A stretch of 64,000 bases of DNA. Origin: Eucommia ulmoides. Lineage: Eukaryota; Streptophyta; Magnoliopsida; Garryales; Eucommiaceae. This document shows, piece by piece, positions 44,139 through 54,518 of this stretch (position 1 is the stretch's first letter; each line of letters begins with the position of its first letter). The notes under the pieces are model-generated. The model searched no databases. It was not told the DNA's origin and saw only the letters and a list, made by a program, of their open reading frames with translations. A program made the position numbers and the translations under genes. Location of the stretch: assembly GCA_016647705.1 (NCBI GenBank), contig CM028329.1, positions 13,107,910-13,171,909 on the forward strand, written 5' to 3'.

Positions 44139-46270
44139 ATATAATTATTATCTTCTAAGGTCAATTGCTTTTACCCTATTCTATGGACCATTTTCGATTT
44201 ACCTCCTTGTATTTTGAAAACAGGCCCTTCGCATCTTTAAACTTTGGATTAATGGCAATGACATCCATGTTATTACATTTGAATAAAGAAACCATGTAAT
44301 ATTATGAATGCTTCGAAGTCTTGTCATTTAAACTTTAGTGTTTTCCTTATTTTTGTAAGATTCCATTTTAGTATGTACGTCATTATAGTTGTATTTTAGA
44401 ACATTTGGGAAAAATACGGAGAAAAATTTATCCAAATTAAAAGTTATTGGGTCAAATTGTAAATTTAGAAACACTTATTCTAAACTTGGGATGCAAAATT
44501 GTTAGTTAAATTCAAAATTTAAAAGGTTAGGGGTGAAATTGCAATTTAAGAAAATTATAAATGAGGAATTGGACTAAAAAGAAGATTTTAAGAAATTTAG
44601 TGGGAGATTAGTGTAATTTGAAAAAAAAGATTTTCATATGTATATAATATACATACCAATATGTTCAAACGGAAGTGGGAGGAAGAAACGCAAAAATCGG
44701 AAGAAGAAATTAATGTGACAAGCTAGGAACAACTTTTCCCACTCAAATCATGCGTATAAAATGATCCATGCAAGTTTAACTTTCCCAAAAAAAAAAATCA
44801 GAAGAGAAATCTAGAAAACTCAGAGGAGAGAGAGAGGAACGGAGGATGATCGGCGTTCCTCCGGCAGGTGTAGGTTGGGCGTCATCTTTCGGTGTGTGTT
44901 CTTCGTGTATGTATTTTGTTGTGTGTGGTTGATCCGGCTGTGAGTGTGTGTGTGTCTGTCACCCGTGGGGGTGTGTGTTCCGTTGTGTGTGCATGACCGT
45001 CGCCATTTGATGGCGTGGTTGTTCAGTCGTCAGTCGTCGTTGTGTGTAAGGTGGTCGCCGGCTGGTTGAGTGAAGTGTGTGTGTGTGTGTCGGCGGTAAA
45101 TCAGGAGCCAACAAAAACAGAAACAGAAAAACCAAATGAAGAAAACGTAGAGAGAGAGAGAGGTCTGGCGGTGTCGTTGGGTCACCGACGAAGTGGGTAT
45201 ATGTGTGTGTGTGTTGTTCAATGTTCTCAGTGTTTGTGATTGTCTGTGTGTGTATTCCCTGTTCTGACCGATGGTGACGATCGACTGCATGTACGACGGC
45301 CTGTATAGGGGTCTGCTCTGCTCAACCGTGTGTGTATGATCGTGAGTGTGTGTGTGTATGTGTGTGTATGTTTGACAGTATGGGTGAGCGTGTCTGTGCG
45401 ACCGACGATCGTGTGAGGGTGTGGGTGCGGTGATCGACTGGTGAGTGAGAAGGGGGGGTGTATGGTTGGTCGGCAGAAAGCAAAATAGAACAGAAAAAAG
45501 AAAAATAAAGAAGAAGATGAGAAGAATAGAAGAAATTACACAAATAACCCCAACAAAATTCAAAATTCATCTCGCGACCCGTGAACAATTCGGAACGGGT
45601 AATGTTTTTCGTTAAGTTTATTTTAGTTTTATTAAATTAAATTCTAACATCAAAATTTTATAACCGGAATAATAAATTTGGGACCCTTAGTATTACTAAA
45701 TTTTATGCAGTAAATTTTTAACGGAACGAAATTAACCGAATAAAAATTTTACATAATAAAATGTAGGGACTAGAAAATTGTGGAACTTAGAGTTTGAATT
45801 GCATGACTAAGTTATTTTAAATACAATATTAATTTAAGCCCTATCACTATTAGGTTCGCAGGCACTGGAGTTTCGGTAGAGTATAGTCAGTGAAAGTTTT
45901 GCGGAACGGATAACCAGGTGAGTGTACTGTCTTCTTGCCAAACTATTTATATATATATATGATGGAAAATAGTTGTATTTAAATTAGATGTTTTTACAAT
46001 TATGTGGATCAAACAGGTTTTAGGTGAGTTGGTAAAATGAATTTTCGTTGAATTATGTTGGTTAAGTAAAAAACATGATTTTTGAACTAAATTGGTTTTG
46101 GTAATGAAGGTTGAGATTTGTGATTTGACGATGTGGATTGACGATATTGATTAGACGATTATTTATTGAGTTGTAGTTTGATGATATTGTTGATTATGGA
46201 TAAAGTTGTTGTTGTTGAGGTGGGAATGAGTTGTTGTTGTTGAGGTGAGGTGGAAGTTGGTGTTGGATAT

Positions 46271-46405
46271 TCACCTGCTTAGCATAGTCCAGCAGAGCGG
46301 TGTTTCACCTGCTTGGCATAAACCAGCAGAGCATTGTTTCACCCGCTTGGCATAGTCCAGCGGAACGTTGTTCACCTACTTGGCATAGTCCAGCAGAGCG
46401 TTGTT
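46271..46405. repeat. Minisatellite, four 33-34 bp copies
   Basis: Four tandem units, each starting TCACCTRCTTRGCATA and ending near AGAGCGTTGTT, at 46271, 46305, 46339 and 46372. Units differ at a few bases. A GTGATGTGGTGTG-type simple repeat follows at about 46497-46585. Confidence 0.9.
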
Positions 46406-46735
46406 ATGTCCCACTAGGAAGACATATCCTACGAGTAGTACGGTACCGTTGCAACTCCCGATCGTGAGGTTAAAACGATCACATGGCTAGCCGGGGCATG
46501 GTGTGATGTGATGAGGTGTGGTGTGATGTGGGGTGGTATGGTGTGATGTGATGTGGTGTGGTGTGATGTGGTGTCGTATGTGGTGTTTTGTCGTATATAG
46601 CGTTTTGTCATATATGGTGATTGGGATGAGTACATTTATACATATTCTTTTATACTAGATTAGTATTTTCTGATTTTATTATACTATATGGTTAGTTGAA
46701 TTATTCTGGTTAATTTTCACTGTTTAGTTGAGGTG

Positions 46736-46736
<1 letters not shown>

Positions 46737-46779
<43 letters not shown>
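46737..46779. repeat. (TA)n microsatellite
   Basis: About 20 TA units followed by a GTATATAGATG break. Confidence 0.95.
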
Positions 46780-46786
<7 letters not shown>

Positions 46787-47145
46787 GATGTCGATTCTGT
46801 GGTGACAGGAAAAAAGTGTTTTTCCTTGTGGTATGAGACATTTATATATTATGGTGATTTTTATTAGATATGTAATGTTTGTATACTTATACTTGATCCA
46901 TTCAAATGTGGTATTACTCAGAATGTATTATTATTTTAAAAATATTTTTATTAAAAAGACAGTACACTCGCAGATACAGTAGCTAAGAGTCGGTCTCCTA
47001 CTGGCATTAGGTAGAGTCCGGCAATGCGATAGTGAGAGAGTATTTTAGGAAGTGTTGGTTGAGGCAAACTGATGAGAGGTTCATGATTATTTTATCTTTA
47101 TTGTATTTATAATTTTGTAGGGACGAGTATGTCCCCAATTAGAGA

Positions 47146-47146
<1 letters not shown>

Positions 47147-47238
<92 letters not shown>
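47147..47238. repeat. Compound (TA)n(GA)n microsatellite
   Basis: About 36 TA units, then about 10 GA units. The exact length may be unstable or affected by assembly. Confidence 0.95.
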
Positions 47239-47379
47239 TGGTCTGATTTGGTAGTTGTACATTTATGTATGCATATTATCGTTTTCTAGTTGGTTGGACG
47301 TCCAGGTGATGTCATGTCGCCGTCACGCCGGCCCCAAGATGACGGGTGTCTGGGGTGGGGTGTGATAATTTTACTCTTA

Positions 47380-47427
<48 letters not shown>

Positions 47428-47864
47428 TTCAATTGTAATTTGTGTTTTAGTCTCAGACAGTAAAAAGAAGTGGAAGGCTCAATAGCCCAACACTTCGCCA
47501 TTGTTCTTCTTTGTTGCAGCACCTTCTATCTAGCCTCATTTATCTGCCACGACCCCTTCTTCGCAATCACTAAGCTCAAATATTACATATCCCAAAAAAA
47601 GTAGTTACAAACAAAATTTCTCATTTCTCTTCATTAAATACTAGAACTAAATTCTATAAACAATTCTCGACAAAATCATTAGTCCCATAAAATGTTCAAT
47701 TTAATTGTTTCATCAAAACATCAAATAATACCTTACAATCAAAATATATTAATTCTTAAAAATTAAAATTCACTTCAAAACTAATGAAAAAAAATTATTT
47801 TTTATGTCCAATGTCTATGTGGTTTCTTATAAATTAAAATTGTTAAATGAAAAAATAGCCTGAC

Positions 47865-47919
47865 CTTCCCAGGCTTTCTAGAGAAAAGGCTCGCCTATTC
47901 TCTAGAAAGCTTGGGGAAG
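47865..47919. repeat. Short perfect-stem hairpin
   Basis: CTTCCCAGGCTTTCTAGAGA (47865-47884) and TCTCTAGAAAGCTTGGGGAAG less one base (47899-47919) are near-perfect inverted repeats around a 14-base loop. Stem pairing is about 20 bp with one G-T type change and one extra G. Confidence 0.85.
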
Positions 47920-48064
47920 ACAATCAGCAACATCAGTCCATCTTGGGCCAATGCTATCCAAGTGCAGAGAACATCGGCCCAAGGTTGGCCGATTCTAGTG
48001 CATCAACCAGTTTGGACCATTTCTTTGAAATTGGTTGCTTCTTAAATTTTGTTAAAATTGGAGC

Positions 48065-48841
48065 TAGGGGTGTGCATGGGTCGAGTGGGATTTTTTTTGG
48101 ACAAATCGGAGACCTGACCAAATTATGTTCGGGTGACGAAACTACAGGCCCGATTTCGACCAAAGGGTTGCTAAAAACCGGTGTTGGGCGAGTTGATCGG
48201 ATTATGGGCAGGTTCGGTCAGGTCCGGTAGGTTTGTATGTTGAGATGGAGTAATGAAGTAGAATCAAAACCCTAATCAAAACAAAAACCCTAATCGAAAC
48301 AAAAATCAAAACCCTAATCGAAGTGGAAATCAAAACCCTAATCCATACAAAAATCAAAGAGCAAATAGAACCATAGAAGTAATGACCGAAGAGCTTGGCC
48401 GACGAATAATGATCAAAGAGCAAATAGAACCATAGAAGTATAGAAAACTTACCTTCTGAGTCTCTGAATAATGATCGACGACGACGTTGCGAGTCTCGCG
48501 ACAAAGAGCTTGGCCGACGATGGATGACGAAGAACTTGGCCGACGAAGAGCTTGGCTTAGATCTGGACAGCATGAGACGATGCGATGAATGAAGCAGCCG
48601 CAGAAATCGGTCGAAATGAACGAAAGAAACCCTAAAAAAAGGTTATTTACTTGCCACTTCCGGTCAGGTCGAGTGAGCTTTGGGTGGGGGATCCAAAACC
48701 GAGGCCCGATCGGCAAAGCTTCCGAGCGGATCGGGTCGTACCCAATCTGAACAAAAACATATCACAGGCCCGAAGCTTTCGGGCCGGGCCGATCGGTTAT
48801 GGCGGGTGGGTTGGGCCCATCGGGCTTTTTGCACAACCCTA
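48065..48841. mobile_element. Non-autonomous hAT element (777 bp), TAGGGGTGTGCA family
   Basis: The left end is TAGGGGTGTGCA and the right end on the other strand TAGGGTTGTGCA. A perfect 8 bp duplication ATTGGAGC lies at 48057-48064 and 48842-48849. Ends are rich in GGCCCGAT/GGGTCGG words, as in 1610-2184. The middle has repeated AAAACCCTAATC units and a duplicated AAGAGCAAATAGAACCATAG segment (48357 and 48416). No transposase. Confidence 0.9.
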
Positions 48842-48951
48842 ATTGGAGCATCAACCCACCTATGGTCGATTTTAATAAAATCGACTGCCCCGTAATTGAT
48901 TTATATTTTTTGTGTAAATAAGTTGGAAATAACATGTGTCAGGTGATTAAG

Positions 48952-48956
<5 letters not shown>

Positions 48957-48994
<38 letters not shown>
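48957..48994. repeat. (TA)n microsatellite
   Basis: About 19 TA units. The repeated IYIYIY frame on the - strand comes from it. Confidence 0.95.
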
Positions 48995-48998
<4 letters not shown>

Positions 48999-49152
48999 GT
49001 AAAGAACTTTTTATTTCTGATGTGATTACCAAATTTAATAAATATTTGAATATAAATTGTCGTGAAAAATCTTGTACATCGTGCTTCGCCCTCACTCTAT
49101 CCAAATATATTGGAAGGGTGACTAACGTGCATTGCATGTCAACTTACATCTA

Positions 49153-49576
49153 ATGTAATAAGAATACTCAAAAATTGAAGTTTAGAGAATGAATGAAAGA
49201 GGATAGAGAATTGTTCTTCTTTACCTCCTGCTACTTTTAGAGACACCTTTCTTTAAATTGGGTAAGTTTTTTCATTTATTATGTCTTCTTTCTTTTAATA
49301 ATCTCATGATTTTTTAATTTGTACTTTAAATGCAATTTTTCTCTTCATCTTCGTCCAACATTCCAACTGATTATCGCCCCCACAATTGCCTTTTCGACTT
49401 CCAATTCGTTGTATGTGTCCTTTCATGCACCAATCTATTGCATCGTTATAAACTTCTATCTCAATTTGAAAATCCATGCAATTAGGGTTTTTCAATTGCA
49501 CCTCTAAAGTTTGAATTTTACAGCAATCAGATCATATTAAAGCAAGTGATTGTTATACCTTCGTAAAATATATTAA
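49153..49576. repeat. Tandem duplication, copy 1 (about 0.42 kb)
   Basis: It aligns with 49675-50096. Shared words include CCAACATTCCAACTGATTATC, of which the first 20 bases suffice to see the match, then TGTCCTTTCATGC and TAAACTTCTATCTCAATTTG. Divergence is moderate. Confidence 0.85.
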
Positions 49577-49674
49577 ATATAAAATTAAAGGATCAATTGT
49601 GCGTCATGTGTAAAATTCAAATAAAAAAATAAATACGAATAAATTTTTCTAGACCCGAATTATATGCGGGTCTA

Positions 49675-50096
49675 AATTAATATGAACACTTAAAAGTGGA
49701 AGCTTAGATAATAAATGAAGGATGATAAAGAATTGCTCTTCTTTTGCACCTGATGCTCCTAGAGGCACTTTTCTTTGTATTTGGATGAGTTCTCTAATTT
49801 ATTTTTTCTTCTATTTTAATCATTTCATGATTTTTTGTTTTTAAATTTGTGATTTAAATGCAAATGTTCTACTTCCAACATTCCAACTGATTATCACCAT
49901 CTCAATTATCTCTTCGACTTTCATTTCATTGTACATGTCCTTTCATGCTCTAATTCATTGCACAGTTATAAACTCCTGTCTCAATTTGAAGAGTCATGCA
50001 GTTAGGGTTTTTAAATTGCATCTTTTAAGTTTGAATTTCATAGCAATTAGATCAAATTAAAATAAGTGGTTTCTACATTTTTTATAAAATATACTA
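49675..50096. repeat. Tandem duplication, copy 2 (about 0.42 kb)
   Basis: Second copy, separated from copy 1 by about 100 bp that includes TAGACCCGAATTATATGCGG. Unit spacing is about 521 bp. Confidence 0.85.
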
Positions 50097-50691
50097 GCGG
50101 ATAACCCGTCTCTGAAGGCATAAACTAATAAAGATAACTTTAATTTAAAACAAGAAATTATCTTTAATATTTAGGCAATGAAATACAACAATCAATAGTA
50201 ATATTCAACATATAGTATTGTACAAAAAAAAATATTTTGAAAATATAATTGATCTTTTTCAATACTTCAAATTATCTGTTTGAAGGAAAATGTGTGATTC
50301 CTTTAAAATAGGTTTCATTTTCAACCATGTTGAATTCATGAAATACTATATAATTAGAAATGTTGATTTTCAAATAAACAAAAACTAACAAAAATCTATA
50401 TGACAATTCAAGAAAACAGATAGCAAACAAAGTAATTTTTGACAAGGTAATTTACATTCGATTTTCGCCCATTTGCCAGAGAACAAAATAAGACCGATAT
50501 CAAATTTGGAACTAATATTCACTTATCACCCACTACAAAATAAAAACTAATCATTTTTATTTAAACTACAAATATATTATAAGTAAAAGAATCAAGTAAT
50601 TGAATTTACAGAAAGCTGAAAGGATAAACATCATATAGAGCTTATTGTTGACACTAATTCCATATATATATATATAGATAGATAGATAGAA

Positions 50692-50757
<66 letters not shown>

Positions 50758-52046
50758 CATATATGAATGACACGTATAATAATAATAATAATAATAATAG
50801 TAGTAGTAGTAGTAGTATGGATTTGAAAATTAGCCTTTTTATATACACATATATATCATATGTGTTTTGGTGGCTGTGTGTGGCTTGTGGCGAGCTATAT
50901 ATATACACATATATATTATATGTGTTTTGGTAGAGATTTCGGCTCGGATTTCAAGTAGAATTTCTAACTCTTTTAATATATGTATTTAATCTCTCCATGT
51001 ATCATGTGGTTTATGTTATTACTGTTATAAATGTTATTTTCATGAAATATTTATGATCACGTATTATGTGAAAATTATATGTGAAATATGTCTATGTGTT
51101 TATTTGTTGTATTAATTAAATATACGTATTAGAGGGATTGAAATTCTACTAAGTATTGACTCACAATCCCACAATTTTTATTTTAGAGTTGGTGAAAAAT
51201 GGAGTTGCACCAGAAATTATAATTTTATTTGAATTTCTATTTAATTTGTAATAGTTGTATTTATTATTTACTAATATAGAATTGACTTGGTAAATTGATA
51301 ATTATCGCCGTCACATTGTAAAATTTCTTAGATTTATTCTTTTTGGGAGAAATGCGTGGCTGCCCTGGAAAACCGGGTCATTACAATAATACAACATAAT
51401 AACCAGTTAGAAAAATTGGTAATTTGTGTGTTTGATATTTAATTGTATAAATTTTTATCACTACTCAATTCACCTTCCTCTTGGATAGATTTGTGGGCCA
51501 ACAACTACGTTTACCCGTTACCCTAAACTTATACACTATTATGAATGCTAAGGCCTAAAACATGCACCTAAATCCACTTTCCACGGGAAAATAGTAGATA
51601 ACAAAAAGATATACAGAAAATGTAAGAAGAAGAAGAAAAAACACATATACCCTGTTATCTCACCGTTGTCTAAAGGTCAGATTCTGATTCAACTATTGGC
51701 CCTCGCATTTGATAGCTCCTTTTCAAAACATAGGTGATCTAAATGGTAAAACAAAACCCAACATTCACATCAAATAACAATTATGCACCAAATTGGTTGC
51801 TAAATCGAGGACAAATGAGCATATATCTAAGAAATAAAGCATCAGGAAATAAATTCTACGTCAATATCTCCTCAGGTAGTTGATACTTATGCGGATATAA
51901 AGAAAGACAATGAAATATCCTATAGAGGCAAGTCAATTATTCTAAATCTAGAAAAAAAAATATTAACTCCATGCTCAATTGCAAACAATGGATCAGTGCG
52001 AAAACTTAAACATACACTATGTTAGTCCAAAAATAATATGAATCGA
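50097..52046. other. AT-rich spacer with microsatellites
   Basis: No gene. Microsatellites: (GATA) near 50675-50690, (AT) 50694-50756, (AAT) 50777-50798, (AGT) 50799-50816. A 30 bp word TATATACACATATATAT followed by ATATGTGTTTTGGT occurs twice (50839 and 50896). The segment 50096-50255 matches 26629-26780. A sequence ending GGAAAACCGGGTCATTACA at about 51386 looks like an LTR end, but no start was found. Confidence 0.5.
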
Positions 52047-52051
52047 AGCTC

Positions 52052-54171
52052 TGATGAGCCCCGTTTTTCCATCAAAGGTAAATGATATTAAATAATAAAT
52101 TAGCTTAAGGAGAGGAGTTTTTTAAAGCACCGGTTTTCTAAAAAAAAAAAATACTTAGGCCGTTTTAAAAATTGAGGAGTCACCACCTAGCATTGAGTTT
52201 AAATGGTATGTTAGATCACCGAATTTTAGAAAATAAATTTAAAAGGCCTAAGTAAAAATTGATTCCAAAAAACACAGTCAAACCAAAGATTCATTTAAAA
52301 GCTCGGGAGTCAGTTACGCTCGGGGAAGGTGTTAGACACCCCAAGACGCTCGTCCGAAAATGGCACCTTATGTCCAATTAATTTAAGTCCAAATGTTTAT
52401 TATATTTTAAAATATTTTCCTTCTTATAAAATATTTTTAGTATTTTTTAAAAATAAGGTGGGACAAGTTTTTGCATTTTTTGGGAATGTTCCCCCAATAT
52501 AACCTCTTATCGAATATTAAGAATTCGATAAGGATGGTCCCGGAGGGTTTTATATATGTTTTCGAGAGATTTCTTTAATTTAAATAGGCAAACTAAAAAT
52601 AGGTAAATAAAAATGAAAACAGGAATGCAAAACTAACATCTATATGATTTTTTTTATGCAAAAGCGACCTAAAAAAATAAAGGATTTAATTCAAATATGT
52701 CATTGCCAACTGATATGAATACAGGAAGTGAATAAGGAACATTACGTGAATTAACGTGATCATACGTGAGAATGGTTTAATTATTTAATATAAAAATATA
52801 AGTGGTGCACATGCCGTGACTAGATGTGAAAAGTAGCGTGGATTCATGAAATAAAAAACTAAACTATATGTATAAAAAGTGTAAGTGGTAAGAGTGTCCT
52901 AAACATGCCATCTAAATGATATGAAAAATAAACATGCTAAGTGGATGCAAAAAAAAAAATCTACTTTGAGTTTGCCCGATTAATTTAAAGAAATCCCGTT
53001 TTGAAATTTCCTCAAATTCTATGGACATAAGAATGAAGGGAAGGATTAAACAAACAATTTTGTTGAAATTAATCTTTTTGAAACTTAAGCGAAATTCCAC
53101 AAAAAATTTGCCGAGGGAAGAGATTTCCTAAAACTGTTCGTTTCTAAATTCCACTTGAGTTGGAGAATGAAAACGAAGCCATGGAAAACTCTCACACGAT
53201 TTATCGAATCGTCGGATTCACCTTAAGGTTCATAAGGATTAATTCCTACAAACAAAGATTTTATTATTTTGGGGATTTTTGTTTTTTTTTTTTTTTGTTT
53301 TTTTTAGGGTTTTGATAATAGGAATAAAAATAAAATAAATTAAAAATACAGAAAAATAAATAATGAAACATCTTTTACCTAACGCTCAGAGTTAAGTTCA
53401 ACACAAGAAATCCACCCCGGCGTTTTCATCAGATCATCAGACTACTTATTTTTTTAGTTTTTTTTCTCTTAATGAATTACAAACAAAATAAATAAATGCA
53501 TAAATAAAATAAAATAATTTTTAAAAAAAAAAAAAAAAGGGTCATCGTCTAAACACTCGAAGGTTCAAATTGAGAATGAAAAACCTCATCCCAATGTTTT
53601 TCATCGAGTCATCGAACAATTAAAAAAATAAAGTTTGCAAGAATTTAAATTGCGAATAGAATAAAATAAACTGAAAAAAAAAAAAATCAGAAAACATACC
53701 TGTTATAAGCCAAGAATCTTGATACTCGGACTTTTTCTCTCTTGCAGATAGCTTCCTGAAAGGGTTTACGATGAGAATCACTCTTTAATGGATTTTTCTC
53801 TCAATTTTTTAATGAATAAATTAGGAAAAAGAGGGTCATATTTATAGGAGAAGATTGGGAGTGAAAAACACTTAGGAAACCCTAAAAATTATGTCTGGCC
53901 GCCAAAACCCAGTCCAAGTTGGACTGGAAAAGAGTAAAATTGAGAAAATGGCAAAAAATCACATTCTAGGGTTGCGAGCGCGTGAAATCACGTGCCCCCA
54001 ATCGCTGCCACAGGTGCTGCCACTTGGCAGCCGCCTGCGGTCCAAATTTTGACCGCCTACATAGCGGTGGGCCATTCCCTAAGGCCACCTCTCTCTTTCT
54101 CATGGCTGACCAGCGGGACCCGCCACTTTTTCTCTCTTTTCCTTTCTTGATAGAGGCCCCACTCCCTTCTA

Positions 54172-54219
<48 letters not shown>

Positions 54220-54513
54220 TTCTCTTTCTCTCTCACGATTTGGACCAAAAAAGAGGAGGCCACTCCTTTTCCCCTTTCTCATTTTGCTCCTCATTTTTCA
54301 TCTTTCTCAATTCTTACCTCATTTTTCTTTTCTTTTCTTTTAATTTCATTCATTTTCTTTATTTTGATTTTTTGTTTTTTTTTTCTTTTCTATTTTTATC
54401 AATTATTTTTGTATTTTATATTTTTTGAAATAAAATTAAATATAATAAAATAAAGTTAACTATAAAATAAAACATAAAAAAATTTATGGGGCGGTCAAAA
54501 TGTTGTGTCTACA
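52052..54513 (+). mobile_element. Solo LTR, 2.46 kb, Ogre/Tat-like
   Basis: It starts TGATGAGCCCCGTTTTTCC and ends GGGCGGTCAAAATGTTG then TGTCTACA, flanked by AGCTC at 52047-52051 and 54514-54518. An early block (52170-52370: GAGGAGTCACCACCTAG, GCTCGGGGAAGGTGTTAGAC) is found in large plant gypsy LTRs. A TATTTATAGG box at about 53839 may be the LTR promoter core. A (CT)n(AT)n run at 54176-54220 and a T-rich tract follow. There is no internal domain, so it is the product of LTR-LTR recombination. Confidence 0.85.
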
Positions 54514-54518
54514 AGCTC

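Larger units (their letters stand above)
44149..47440. other. Repeat-rich DNA with microsatellites, possible LTR remnant
   Basis: No gene is supported. 44900-45470 is TG-rich with several (GT) runs. Its - strand frame HTHTHT is an artefact of them. 45590-45960 and the segment 46960-47050 (ACAGTACACTCGCAGATAC, GAGTCCGGCAATGCG) look like plant LTR or UTR sequence. The stretch ends TGGGGTGGGGTGTGATA then a 38-base A tract (47385-47422), which could be a retroposon 3' end. No partner repeat in the window. Confidence 0.4.

Noticed and set aside
45030-45563. 177-residue - strand open frame
   Set aside because: Its HTHTHTH-rich translation comes from GT/CA microsatellite runs, and no domain is visible.
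47286-47522. - strand frame with a poly-Phe block
   Set aside because: It is produced by the 38-base A tract at 47385-47422.
50566-50908. - strand frames full of IYIYIY and LLLLLL
   Set aside because: They are read-through of (TA), (AAT) and (AGT) microsatellites.
53982-54428. 148-residue + strand frame
   Set aside because: It lies inside the solo LTR, and its composition follows the CT/AT run and T-rich tract.
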